A stretch of DNA of 64,000 nucleotides from Lewinellaceae bacterium (GTDB lineage Bacteria; Bacteroidota; Bacteroidia; Chitinophagales; Saprospiraceae), in the NCBI GenBank assembly GCA_016708875.1, contig JADJFA010000026.1, positions 1 through 64,000 on the forward strand, written 5' to 3'. Within the stretch, counting starts at the first letter, position 1. Every line of letters begins with the position of its first letter. A program made the translations under genes and the position numbers. Below the pieces are notes generated by a model, which saw only the letters and a list, made by a program, of their open reading frames with translations, was not told the DNA's origin and made no database searches. Shown piece by piece: positions 1 to 9,257 of the stretch.

Positions 1-141
1 TTGGGTTAAAAATTCCCAGGAAATGGAGGGTGCGCCCTTGGCTGTCAGGTCAAACAGGACAAGGCCCAGAATAGCCACCACGATCAAAGTGGCCGTAATC
101 ATCAGCGCCAGGCCGAGAAATTGAATGATACGTCTGTTCAT
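1..141 (-). CDS. pstA: PstA, phosphate ABC transporter permease (5' end only)
   Basis: Only the first 47 codons are in the window; the gene runs off the left edge. The start overlaps the pstC stop by four bases (ATGA), the usual sign of translational coupling in one operon. The visible part is a short basic N-terminus (MNRRIIQ) and one hydrophobic transmembrane segment, followed by the periplasmic stretch typical of inner-membrane phosphate permeases. PstA would pair with PstC to form the membrane channel of the high-affinity phosphate importer. The identity rests on position after pstC and on the general look of the N-terminus, because no diagnostic permease loop is visible. Confidence 0.8.
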   Translation of the reverse strand, partial: MNRRIIQFLGLALMITATLIVVAILGLVLFDLTAKGAPSISWEFLTQ

Positions 142-1019
142 TGCCCTTTTTTTCTAAATCCCGCAGCCACACGCTCTGCAATCACGTTGACCAGTAGGGT
201 GATGAGAAAAAGCACCAGCGCACAGGCGAACAGGCTGTAATAATGCGGTGTACCAAACGGCACCTCGCCCATTTCGATGGCCACCGTCGCGGTGATGGTA
301 CGAACTGATTCAAAAAAATCATGCGGCATGGCGGTGGCATTGCCGGTTGCCATAAGCACCGTCATTGTTTCGCCAAGGGCACGTCCCAAACCGAGCATTA
401 CCGCCACCAAAATACCCGAGGTACAGGAAGGCAGGGTGACGCGAATAAGCGTTTCCCATCGGTTGGCGCCGAGCGCGTAACTTGCTTCCTTGTAATGCTT
501 CGGCACAGCATGAATGGCGTCTTCTGTTACCGAGATCAGGGTAGGTAAAGCCATGACCGCCAATAAGATAGCCCCGTTGAGTGCGTTCAGACCATGCGGC
601 AGGTTAAACCATTGGGATAAAGCGGGCGCAACCAGTACAATGCCCAAAAAACCGATGACAACGGAAGGCACGGCTGCGAGCATTTCGATGGCTGGTTTCA
701 GGATGTTCCGTGCGCGGCGAGGCAATTTCGAGAGGAAAGCGGTCGTACCAATGCCAAGTGGCACAACAATCAGCATAGCGCCGAGCGTCACCATAAAAGT
801 GCTTAGCAGCATCGCCCCAATGCCATACGTCGCTTCACCGAAAGCTGCCGGGTTCCAGGCGGCGGCGGAAAAGAATTCGGCTATAGAAATGGTTTGAAAG
901 GCACGCATACTATTGAAAAACAGCATCAGAAAAATGCCTGCCAGGGTCAGGACGGATACCCATGCCGCTCCGGAGAGCAACTTTTCAAAAAACCTATCCC
1001 AAAAGAGTCGCCTTTTCAT
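138..1019 (-). CDS. pstC: PstC, phosphate ABC transporter permease
   Basis: Inner-membrane permease of the PstSCAB phosphate importer, 293 aa, within the normal family length. It has an N-terminal membrane segment (about residues 17-36), a periplasmic loop, then the five-helix permease core. The cytoplasmic EAA-type loop that contacts the ATPase is recognisable near residues 178-200 (EASYALGANRWETLIRVTLP), followed by GRALGETM, a classic PstC/PstA signature. The start overlaps the pstS stop by four bases, and the stop overlaps the pstA start by four bases, so pstS-pstC-pstA is a tight operon. The frame is intact, unlike pstS next door. Confidence 0.95.
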   Translation of the reverse strand: MKRRLFWDRFFEKLLSGAAWVSVLTLAGIFLMLFFNSMRAFQTISIAEFFSAAAWNPAAFGEATYGIGAMLLSTFMVTLGAMLIVVPLGIGTTAFLSKLPRRARNILKPAIEMLAAVPSVVIGFLGIVLVAPALSQWFNLPHGLNALNGAILLAVMALPTLISVTEDAIHAVPKHYKEASYALGANRWETLIRVTLPSCTSGILVAVMLGLGRALGETMTVLMATGNATAMPHDFFESVRTITATVAIEMGEVPFGTPHYYSLFACALVLFLITLLVNVIAERVAAGFRKKGQ

Positions 1020-1890
1020 TTTCCGGAATTGAAGGCCAAGCCCGCCTCCGCAGCAGGTAAGTAGCCGTTTTTTGCGATGATCTTTTGTCCGGCCTCGCTT
1101 TTTTCAAACGCGTAAAATGCCTGTACTTTCCCGACAGGCGAGCCGTTGGTGCATTGAAAAAGTGGCCGGGTAAGGGGATACAATCCGGCCTTTATGGCCA
1201 TTCGATCCAGTGGAGAAACCGCGTTTTGCCCCGACTGGGCGGCCAATTTTATGACTTTAATGCCTGGCCGGAGTGCGCCACTTTCATCCGTCAGATAGCC
1301 AAAACCGATGTAAGCAATGGCGTTTGGGTCCGCTTTGACGGCCTCCAGGATTTGGGCATTGCCGTTCATTTGTTTGATGCTGGGCGCATAATCCTTGCCC
1401 AATACCCGCTCCCTGAAATACATAAAAGTGCCGGAATTGCTTTGACGACCATACAAGGAAATGATGCCGTCGTTGCCGCCAGCTGTGGCCAGTTTTGTAT
1501 TTCTCCTGAAAATATTTTGCCTAAGTCGTTGATTGTCAAACTATCCAGAGATACGGAAGGGTGGCAAATAATGGCCAGTGCATCCGCCGCGAATACAAAG
1601 GACTCGATGGCGATATGCCGTTCTTTGGCCAGTTGGTATTCATGCTCGTTAATTTCTCTGGAGGAGTTGGCCACATCTATTCTCCCGTTGAGCAGTCCGG
1701 CAATACCCACGCCACTGCCGCCGCCTGTGACGTTCACCGATACCTCCGGGTCAGTATCCATATAGGCCTCTGCAAGTTGCAGCACAAGGTTGACCTCTGT
1801 ATCCGAGCCTTTTACGGAGATGGTCTCGATGTTGCGATGGGTACACCCGCTGAGCAGGAGGAAGGGAATCAATTTTAACCAAAATCTCAT
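1016..1890 (-). CDS. pstS: PstS, phosphate-binding lipoprotein (frameshifted)
   Basis: Periplasmic phosphate-binding protein of the Pst importer. The N-terminal part (from 1890) has a lipoprotein signal (FLLLSGCTH) and the PstS-type GSDTEVNLVLQLAEAY opening, then GGGSGVGIAGLLNG and the FSGEIQNW motif. The C-terminal part (YGRQSNSGTFMYF onwards) lies in another frame. The two join if one base is restored near 1480, giving QLGGNDGIISLYGRQ, the conserved phosphate-site loop. I therefore read one gene with a single-base deletion, more likely a sequencing indel than decay, because both halves are well conserved. It is the first gene of the pst operon, so its promoter should lie in the gap upstream of 1890. 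Confidence 0.88.
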
Positions 1891-2349
1891 AGCGCCGCTT
1901 TTTTGGGCAAGGTAGAGCGGGCCGTTATGGCATAGGGGGAGTTGGGCTTTACGTTTGGGTTAAGTTTTTGGGATGGGGTGTGTCTGGCTTTCTTCCTAAA
2001 AAGCCCCTTAGATGATTTGGATATATGATCTTGAGGCTTACTTTTACACTTTAAAAAATGCTACATGAATCAGATCTTCCCTCCTGTTTATTTGCTCGTC
2101 CGTTGCGTGAATCCAGCCTGGTTGCTTGGATTCACGCAACGGGTATTTGCGGGCTAGGTGGTGACAAAGCGGGCTTTTACGCAATGGGGGCTATATAGGG
2201 GGAGTTGACGAACAACCGAAGTTAGCACTAACGATAAAAGAAGCCAAAAGCCTCTATAGGGCAAAAAAACTGTATTACAACGAAAATCTTAAGGCATTTG
2301 CTCAGGCATTTTTATTCTTCAACCATTAAAACAAAATTAACCAATCAAC
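1891..2349. other. Gap between pst operon and cassette-like region
   Basis: This 459-bp divergent gap has no convincing gene. It holds a perfect hairpin (separate entry) and, at 2220-2232, the small palindrome GTTAGCACTAACG. That begins with the same GTTAGC core found at the ends of the attC-like palindromes at 6289 and 9226, so it may mark the left end of the array. I could not find a clean matching left arm for it. No Pho-box-like direct repeat was recognised upstream of pstS. Confidence 0.5.
2100..2142. repeat. Perfect 16-bp hairpin in divergent gap
   Basis: Arms 2100-2115 and 2127-2142 (right arm TGGATTCACGCAACGG) are exact reverse complements around an 11-nt loop. No T-tract follows on either strand, and it sits upstream of genes on both sides, so it does not look like an ordinary terminator. 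Confidence 0.75.
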
Positions 2350-5300
2350 ATGAAACTAAAAATTTTCATTTCAATTTGTTTTGTATTTATCATCAATACT
2401 CTGGTATTAGCCCAAAATCAGCAATGGTGTGGCGCAGAAGTTCGACCCTACGAAGCAGAATACATGAGTTTTCTTAATAGTGAAATTCAGGTATTTACCC
2501 AAAAATGGATCCAGGAAAAATCAACGAGAAGGGATCCGCCCGCTAGTATTCCCGTTAAAGCACACTTTTTAACAATTCTGATGGGGTGTACGGAATGGAT
2601 AGCGTCACTTTGGTAAAAGCCATTGATACCCTGAATAAATATATGGCCCTTGCCAATATGCAGTTTTATATCCAGGGATATTGATTATCTTGATTTAAAA
2701 ACAGACCCGGTAAATACCAGCATATTTTACACGAAACATCCGGCCTATTCCACCAAGTTTAATTTCCCTTATGTCGTCAATATTTACTTTGCGGACGAGC
2801 TCACAGATGGCTCCTCCACACCTACGGGATCTGCCTCCTTTCCCTTGAGTGGGAACAGAATTATTTTCATCCGCAACTCCAACGCACTTACCACTACATT
2901 AGCCCATGAAGTCGGCCATTATTTCGGGCTTTATCATACGTTTGGCAAAAACAACAATTGTACCCGCCAGGATGAACTTGTCACTGGCTCTAATTGTGAC
3001 TATTCTGGCGATGATGTCTGCGATACGCCTGCAAGTCCTTGTCTGGGCTTAACCGGAGAGGTGGATGTTGCAACCTGCACTTACATCGGTACCCGCCTGG
3101 ATCCACTAGGGCAACCGTATAATCCGATGGTCAATAATATCATGGACTACGGCCCTGGTTCATGTCAAAGTACTTTCACAGACGGACAAATCGCACGGAT
3201 GCAATACTTCCTGACCCATGTCTATGCCGATTTAAATTGCATTCAAAATTTCGACAGTTACTGTGATGCGCACGCCTTGAGTTCCTATAAAGCCGGATCG
3301 AAAGTGTTCAACTGGGCGATCAAGTACGCACCACGGGCAACAACGGAGGTTATTATCTCGATCCGGGTACTTTTGCACCGCTCCGGGCAGGTCAGACCTA
3401 CGACCTGTTCCTTCAAAACAAAAGCGCTTGCCTGGGCGCCCGAGTAAAGTGGCGAGTCTATCTTGACTTGAACCGGGACAATGATTTTCTGAAAAAAACG
3501 AACTCGTATACGGATGGCGATTGGGCAGATCTTACAGAGCCTGTTGCCGCAAAAGTTTGGATAAATCCGGGCGCCGTATCCGGTCCCACACGGATGCGGG
3601 TGATGATGAAATTTATAGACGATCACTATGACGATCGGGGCCTTTTGGCACCAATGTCCTGCGATATCTTTAAAGAAGGGGAAGTGGAGGACTATACTGT
3701 TGTCCTGGAACCGCAGTTAGTGGTGGACCCCTATTGCAAGGGCTATGGTCCGTACAATTTTTATACCCAACCCTTCGGCCTGTTTGCCATTGCAGATTTC
3801 CGGATCTTGACGGGTAAATACCTCTCAACAATGGGTCTCCGAAATAGTTATGCACTATTCACCGATGATACCATCACGGTGGTTCGAGGCAGGACATACG
3901 ATGTGGGCATTAGCCCAAATATGCGTTATACCATTGATTATAACCAGAATAACCTGTTTGATGAACCATCGCAAGGAATAACTGGGATTTACTCAAAGGG
4001 TTCTGACACTCATTCCACCAGATGCTGTTTTAGGCAATACAAGACTGCGGATAAGGGGAGGCAGAGGCACCGTAATGTGCGATACTGTGACAAAGGGTTG
4101 GACAGAAGATTATATCGTTCGAATTGTGGACGATCCTGCCGCGCCGCCCTATCCGCTTACGGCTTTTGGGAAAGCAGATCAAAACGATGTTTGGATTGAT
4201 CAATTCAAATATGGCAAGATTTTAGCCAAAACCGGCGATAATGGTGGCCTGGGTGATTTTACCAACATTAAACTCAAATTAGACAGGAACAAAGAATGGT
4301 TCTGGTTCTGGTTCTTTGCCATTGTGGAGTATAACAACGAACAATCGGGAACCTATACCCTGATGCTACGTTTGGAAACTTGATTGATTACTCCCCCCTC
4401 CCGGCCAAGATTCTATTCCATTGGGCACCTATTTACTTCGGGCATACGCTGGGGATGAGTTTGAATATTATACAGTCGAAGTAATTGACGAGCCGATTCA
4501 AGAAATTGTGGACTTACCATACGTCTGCCCTATTAATCATATCCAAAATAGCCGGGGAAAAATAAAAAACTTACCTTTGACGGAGAGGCATTAACTCCAG
4601 TGCACTCTATGCAACGGATAAAGCCTGTGCCCAAATAAATACTGAGAGCAACATATCATCTCTTTTGAGATGGAATCAGGAGATTTCGACCATTCAATCG
4701 GTTGGTCAACATATTTGGTATCTTTTTTACGATGGCAATCAAAACGGCCTGTTAGAGCAGGCCAATGAGATTCTTCATGTAAGCCAGCCCACCAATCAGG
4801 GACTCACCATTCCTTTTACCTTACCCGATTCTTGTAATCCTGGTACTATCCGGATACGCCTAATGGGCTATCTTCTGGATAGCGTCAATTTTACATTACC
4901 ATCCTTCTGCAAGGGCAATTCTGGAGCGCCTTTGATAGGGGATGAATTCGGTTTTTACGCCTCGGTCAATCGCCTCAGGCTGGACTACAACCAAGTGCTT
5001 CACCATGCTAGAAATGGCCAGATAATCATTGGTTTTGATACCAGTTTGCCGACTTTAGTTACTGCTTCAGATTCCTGGGTCAGCGCTTCCGTACAACCAG
5101 AAACAGGTACTGCCTGCAATGACATTGCACAACTACTCACCCTGAATTTGTCCAAAAACGAATCCCTCACAGATCGTCAGGCCACGATAACCCTGGAACA
5201 TGCCAAAGCAACCCGGCAAGTGACCGTTTATCAGCTTGGGCGACTTGCCCTCAATATCCCTGATACCATTTGGTTACCTGGCAGCACCAGCACTACCCCT

Positions 5301-6093
5301 CTGGCCTTCTCTGCTGCGCTCCGGACTTTCTGTTTTCAGTCTGGACGCTTGGCTCAACCTAACCGTGCAAGTAACAGGAGGCAATTACCAAGTATCCACC
5401 CTTTGCCAGGCAAACCCCGAATTTTACACACGTACCGGCCAGATAACCCTTCGGAATGCGGCAGGCCATACCCAGACGATCACTGTGGTTCAAGCAAAGG
5501 GAGTAACGCCCTTTTTGTACGCTGCTGAAAACCCCGTTTACCTGCCCAATGATACCTTTGGCGCCCGTTTAATCCCGGTATACAGCAATGTAGACTGGAC
5601 ACTTTCTCCTTCCAATCTGGGTAATGGCTGGCTCACTTTTGTTACCGCCATCGACACCGTACATGTACCTGACGAGCCCTGTCTGGGCTTTATATATCTG
5701 CGCTACAAGCAGAATTTAACCGATACGCTGCGCTATTCTTACGTTATCTTAAACAATAGTTTGATCAAGGATACCGTGTACATTTATCAGGGTCCGGATA
5801 TAAGCGCCACACAATCGCCCAACGAGTCTATAAAACCAGTAAGGTGTTTTCCTAATCCAGCCCGTTCGGGTCATTTCACTGTCGAGTTTTATGCTGCTAA
5901 AAATGCGCCTTATACACTAGAAGTGTTTTCTTTATCGGGTCAGGTGATTGCGCGCCAGGAAGTGTTCCCAGGCTCGGATACTTTCTTCCGGGCTGAAATG
6001 GACCTTCCAAGGCGAAGCAATGGCATGTACCTTGTTCGGGCTTTGAGTCCATCAGTAGGTTATATCGGAAAAATAGTAATTCAATGGCCCTAA
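2350..6093 (+). CDS. Secreted M43-family metalloprotease with T9SS sorting domain (multiply frameshifted)
   Basis: Large secreted protein of about 1,250 aa, broken into at least six reading frames. Order: signal peptide (ending TLVLAQ); pappalysin-like M43 catalytic domain with the zinc motif HEVGHYFGLYH (about 2908-2940) and the downstream Met-turn region NNIMDYG; GEVED-type beta-sandwich repeats (EGEVEDYTVVLE about 3674-3709); BACON-like modules with the WLTFV signature (about 5629-5643); a T9SS type A domain from about 5827 (CFPNPARSGHFTVEFY). It would be exported across the outer membrane and cleave proteins. Frame breaks near 2572, 2677, 3333, 4008 and 5325, and one or more between 4380 and 4665, are mostly single missing bases. 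The protease motif is intact. It is the first unit of the cassette-like array and larger than a typical cassette. Confidence 0.78.
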
Positions 6094-6156
6094 TTAGATT
6101 ATGGGATAGTCCTCATTGGTTCTACTTAAGGAAACAGTAGCCATTAATTGCCCTAA

Positions 6157-6198
6157 GTTTTGCATGGCGGTTGATAAATTGCAACTGCCATGCAAAAT
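6157..6198. terminator. Hairpin after the protease gene
   Basis: Arms 6157-6172 and 6183-6198 (AACTGCCATGCAAAAT) pair with two mismatches around a 10-nt loop, 64 bases after the protease stop codon. An A/T-rich tract follows but not a clean run of T, so a terminator role is plausible but unproven. Confidence 0.45.
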
Positions 6199-6228
6199 AA
6201 AATAATAAATTGCTGAGCAAAAAAAGGT

Positions 6229-6295
6229 GCTAACTAACGCTTCCTTGCCAACCGCTCGCTAAGCGCGGCGGTGTGCAAGGAAGCAAACGTTAGCG
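6229..6295 (+). repeat. attC-like recombination site 1
   Basis: Imperfect palindrome downstream of the protease. The outer core GCTAAC (6229-6234) pairs with GTTAGC (6289-6294). An unpaired 4-nt spacer sits on each side, then a 10-bp inner stem GCTTCCTTGC / GCAAGGAAGC. The apical loop region 6249-6274 is nearly identical to that of site 2. Outer core, unpaired spacer, inner stem and structured loop is the architecture of integron attC sites. The cores match the RYYYAAC/GTTRRRY consensus only partly (5-6 of 7). See the array finding. Confidence 0.6.
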
Positions 6296-6410
6296 GTAAG
6301 AATAGGGGAAATAAAATACGGCCTCTCCGAGGAACTCCCATCCAGAAAGAGAAATACTAAAAAGGGCTCAGATTGAGAAAAAACCGTATTTTTGATAAAA
6401 ATTTGGCATT

Positions 6411-6719
6411 ATGCTAACAAAAAAGCACATAAAAGAAGAAATTTCATCTAATCGTTTGCTTATACGCCAACACGGAATTAGCAAAATTGGCTTGTTCGGC
6501 TCCTACTCAAGACAGGAGCAAAACAAGGGGAGCGATATAGATATCCTTGTTGACTTTCAACAAGATAGAGAGACCTTTGACAATTTTATGGCTGTTTGTG
6601 ACCTTTTAGATAAAATTTTTAAAGGATACAAGGTGGAGGTTGTGACAACAGGTGGCTTGAGTCCATATATCGGTCCTCACATATTAAATGAAGTTGAGTA
6701 TGTCCAAATTGCCAATTGA
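6411..6719 (+). CDS. MNT-domain nucleotidyltransferase (HEPN-partner antitoxin)
   Basis: A 102-aa minimal nucleotidyltransferase. It carries the family signature GLFGSYSR followed by GSDIDILVDF, with the two metal-binding aspartates of the GS-x-DxD motif at about residues 41-46. In characterised MntA/HepT pairs this protein silences the HEPN toxin by adding AMP groups to a tyrosine near its active site, and I infer the same here. The gene overlaps the next (HEPN) gene by 20 bases, a normal arrangement for such pairs. Both form one unit of the cassette-like array between two attC-like palindromes. The frame is intact. Confidence 0.9.
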   Translation: MLTKKHIKEEISSNRLLIRQHGISKIGLFGSYSRQEQNKGSDIDILVDFQQDRETFDNFMAVCDLLDKIFKGYKVEVVTTGGLSPYIGPHILNEVEYVQIAN

Positions 6720-7050
6720 GTACCTTAAACATATTTATGACGAGTGTGAGTTTATCAATGGCAGCATATCGCCAGATATGACAAAGGACGACTTGATAGA
6801 CAACGAGGTGCTAAAACGTGCGATAGTTCGCAGTTTAGAAATCATTGGCGAAGCCACTAAAAAGATACCAGCAGATCTTAAAGAACAATGGAATGACGTT
6901 CCATGGCGGAATATTGCTGGAATGAGAGACAAACTCATCCACGACTACATTGGAATCAACTATGCCATCGTATGGGATGTAGTCAGAAATAAGATACCCG
7001 CAATCACGCCAATTATTGCGAATAATAATAAGAGCGAATCAAATACATAA
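6700..7050 (+). CDS. HEPN-domain RNase toxin (HepT/DUF86 type)
   Basis: All-helical HEPN protein of 116 aa from the ATG at 6700; an in-frame ATG at 6688 would add four residues. The catalytic Rx4HxY motif is present as RDKLIHDYIG (about residues 72-81), after the typical NIAGMRDKLIHDY helix. R and H form the RNase site and Y is the residue AMP-modified by the MNT partner in studied pairs. The gene overlaps the MNT gene by 20 bases, so the two are co-translated. Such addiction pairs are frequent passengers of integron cassettes and other mobile arrays. The frame is intact. Confidence 0.9.
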   Translation: MSKLPIEYLKHIYDECEFINGSISPDMTKDDLIDNEVLKRAIVRSLEIIGEATKKIPADLKEQWNDVPWRNIAGMRDKLIHDYIGINYAIVWDVVRNKIPAITPIIANNNKSESNT

Positions 7051-7057
7051 AGTGTAG

Positions 7058-7121
7058 GTAACTCTGCGTGGCTGCCAACCGCCTGCTAGACGCGGCGGTG
7101 TGGCAGTCACGCTCGCGTTAC
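7058..7121 (+). repeat. attC-like recombination site 2
   Basis: Imperfect palindrome eight bases after the HEPN gene. Outer core GTAAC (7058-7062) pairs with GTTAC (7117-7121). Spacers TCT and TCGC are unpaired. Inner stems GCGTG/CACGC and CTGCCA/TGGCAG are separated by a single unpaired G (7071) against T (7107), like the extrahelical bases that set strand choice in integron attC sites. The 27-nt apical segment matches that of site 1 at all but four positions. Confidence 0.62.
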
Positions 7122-7332
7122 ATGCAATAGCAAAACCCCAAATCCTTCTATATTTTGATGGAAAAACCACCTCATTGACGGCAACAGTCACTTTCTTGCA
7201 CCAAAATTGAAACATTGCACGAATCGGGCTTTAGGTTCGCTACATGCCTTCCGTTGAAAACAAGTTTCAGACACACAAAGGAGCCCGCCGAAAATCCTGT
7301 AAAGAGTAGGCAGTATTAAAACGCCATTTAAC

Positions 7333-7878
7333 ATGAAACATGCACTTTTCTTTTTATTGTTTTTAGCACTCTGCACAGCGTGCAGTAAATCGGACTCGCC
7401 CTCCGAGTTAGACAGCTTGATAAAAGTAACCATGACTAATGGCGACGTGATCTACGCCAGCCCGACGGATAATACGACCGTGCAATGGGGGGGTATTGGA
7501 ACTAACCTCACGGCCTTGCCGGATATTGGAACCACAGCCGCCGCCAACATGGACTTCAACGGCGAAACCAATACGACGTCCATCGTGACACAATTGGGAA
7601 CCAACAACGGCACGGCCTACGCCGCCAAAGTATGCGCCGACCTGGTGGCCTATGGCTTCAGCGACTGGTACCTGCCGGCGGCCGGCGAACTCAACGAAAT
7701 GTACAAAAAACTGGGGCCCGTCTCTAATGGCGGCAGCGGACAAATAACGACTGGAATTTATTGGAGTTCTTCTGAGGTCTGGGAGCTCGATGCCTGGATT
7801 AAGGTCTTCGATGACGGCGCTCAGTATGGCGGCAGCAAGGACTACAACCTCTTTCAATGTCGTTGTGTCCGGAGATAA
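7333..7878 (+). CDS. DUF1566-family lipoprotein
   Basis: A 181-aa exported protein. The signal ends in a lipobox-like LCTACSK at residues 13-19, so it is probably a membrane-anchored lipoprotein. The C-terminal two thirds show the DUF1566 (Lcl-like) pattern: aromatic GFSDWYLPAAGELNEMY, then GIYWSSSE, and a final CRCVRR where the family usually has R-(C/A)-V-R. No enzymatic function is established; the fold resembles C-type-lectin-like adhesion domains. It is the third unit of the plus-strand array and is followed by a degenerate attC-like palindrome. The 282-bp gap before it holds the upstream palindrome (site 2) and otherwise only leader sequence. The frame is intact. Confidence 0.82.
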   Translation: MKHALFFLLFLALCTACSKSDSPSELDSLIKVTMTNGDVIYASPTDNTTVQWGGIGTNLTALPDIGTTAAANMDFNGETNTTSIVTQLGTNNGTAYAAKVCADLVAYGFSDWYLPAAGELNEMYKKLGPVSNGGSGQITTGIYWSSSEVWELDAWIKVFDDGAQYGGSKDYNLFQCRCVRR

Positions 7879-7957
7879 CCCGTTAACCATTTCATCTACT
7901 TGTACCTTTTAAACAGCAAGCAGTACAGGGTGTTCGAAGGCCCTTTTATAAACGCAT

Positions 7958-8029
7958 GGAACTCTGCGTGCCTTTTTTAACAGCCTCAAAACGTGGCAGT
8001 GTGACAGCCATGCCCACGCTCCTAGCAAC
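7958..8029 (+). repeat. attC-like site 3 (degenerate)
   Basis: This shares AACTCTGCGTG with the left arm of site 2 and an ACGTGGCAGTGTGACAG stretch with its loop and right arm. It can still pair GCGTG with CACGC, but the outer core (GAAC / TAGCAAC) has lost good complementarity. It lies 80 bases after the DUF1566 gene, where a cassette attC is expected. I read it as a decayed relative. Confidence 0.4.
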
Positions 8030-8042
8030 AAAAAAATAAACC

Positions 8043-9142
8043 ATGATAGAAATAAAACCCAAAAGCCCCTTCTATCAAGAACGCTAACTTTTGTGTTTAT
8101 CGCACTTCATCTTTCTTATGGCTATGGACAAGTAAATGAAAATGAAGGAAAGGAGGAAAAATCCCATGAGAACCAAACAACTGTCTTGAAGCAAACGACC
8201 GTATTTCCGCAAATTCACACCAATTTAAATGGAATGGTAAGGGAATTTGTAAGGACTATGTATCAAGATACAAAAGGGAACTATTGGTTTGGAACAAATG
8301 GAAATGGGATTATCCGCTACGATGGCCAAACACTTGAAACAATTACCATCGAAGGAATCCATCCATATATGAGGGTTATAGAAATTGTAGAAGATAAAGC
8401 AGGTAATGTATGGTTTGGAACTTCCGATGGACTCATAAAATACGATGGTAAAAAATTTACAACGTTTTCAAAAAAAGAAGGATTGCAAGATGAGGAAATT
8501 TGGGGTTTAACCATTGACAAAAGCGGATTAATTTGGGTTGGAGCGATTGATGGCGTTAGTCATTTTGACGGAGAGAAGTTTATACCTTTTTCGTTGCCAG
8601 ATTTAATGGTCGAAAATCCGCAGCACATGCTATCTGATAAATTGGTTTTTAAAATTATAGAAGACAAAAGTGGAACCATTTGGCTTGCTACCGATGGAAA
8701 TGGAATTTTCAAATACAATAAAGGGGAATTTACTCATTTAACATCTAAAAATGGACTTACCGACAATAATGCTGCGGATATCTTGGAGGACAGACATGGG
8801 AATATTTGGATTGGAACTTTTTATGGAGGTATAAGTAAATTTGATGGCAAGACGTACACCAACTTCACTAAAGATGGAATTATTGATGGTATAGAAATAG
8901 GAAGTTTATATGAAGATAGTAAAGGCAATATTTGGTTTTCGGTTGAAAACCAAGGTGTGTACCGATATGATGGAACTAATTTCACGCAATTCACCACTGA
9001 AAACGGATTAACCACAAACGGGGTTCTAAGTATCTTCGAGGATAACAAACAGCAGCTTTGGTTTGGCACCTGGCAAGGAATATGCCTTTATGATGGAGTA
9101 AAATTCATGAATGCAGTCGAAAAAGAACCTTGGGTAAAATAA
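8043..9142 (+). CDS. Secreted two-component-regulator-type beta-propeller protein
   Basis: A protein of about 366 aa made almost entirely of ligand-binding propeller repeats (Reg_prop type). Each has a WFGT/WIGT core followed by G(I/L)-x-YDG or FDG: NYWFGTNGNGIIRYDG, NVWFGTSDGLIKYDG, NIWIGTFYGGISKFDG and others. There is no transmembrane, kinase or DNA-binding part after them, so this is a stand-alone sensor-like propeller. The open frame has a GTG at 8093. I place the start at ATG 8043 because restoring one base just after that ATG gives a good signal peptide (LTFVFIALHLSYGYGQ). It is the fourth unit of the array, followed by attC-like site 4. The AT-rich codon use differs from the pst and pua-rich chromosomal neighbours and fits lateral acquisition. 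Confidence 0.72.
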
Positions 9143-9145
9143 AAA

Positions 9146-9232
9146 TAACGGTTGCTAATAATGGCTTGCTGGCCGTGCCGCCGAACAACCAACCCGCAAA
9201 GCCAACGCAGGGAAGCAAGTCAAGCGTTAGGC
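9146..9232 (+). repeat. attC-like recombination site 4
   Basis: Palindrome just after the propeller gene. It ends in GTTAGGC (9226-9232), a perfect match to the integron core GTTRRRY. CTTGCT (9165-9170) pairs with AGCAAG (9214-9219), and TAACG (9146-9150) or CTAA (9155-9158) pairs with the right core. The loop (9171-9213) is longer than in sites 1 and 2 and unrelated in sequence, as is common among attC sites of different cassettes. Confidence 0.58.
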
Positions 9233-9257
9233 TGCACTATAACAAAATAAAAATTAC

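Larger units (their letters stand above)
6094..6410. other. Gap holding two palindromes
   Basis: A 317-bp gap between the protease and the MNT gene. It holds a gene-proximal hairpin (6157-6198) and the attC-like palindrome (6229-6295). The rest (6296-6410) is the leader of the MNT gene. No further gene seen. Confidence 0.6.
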
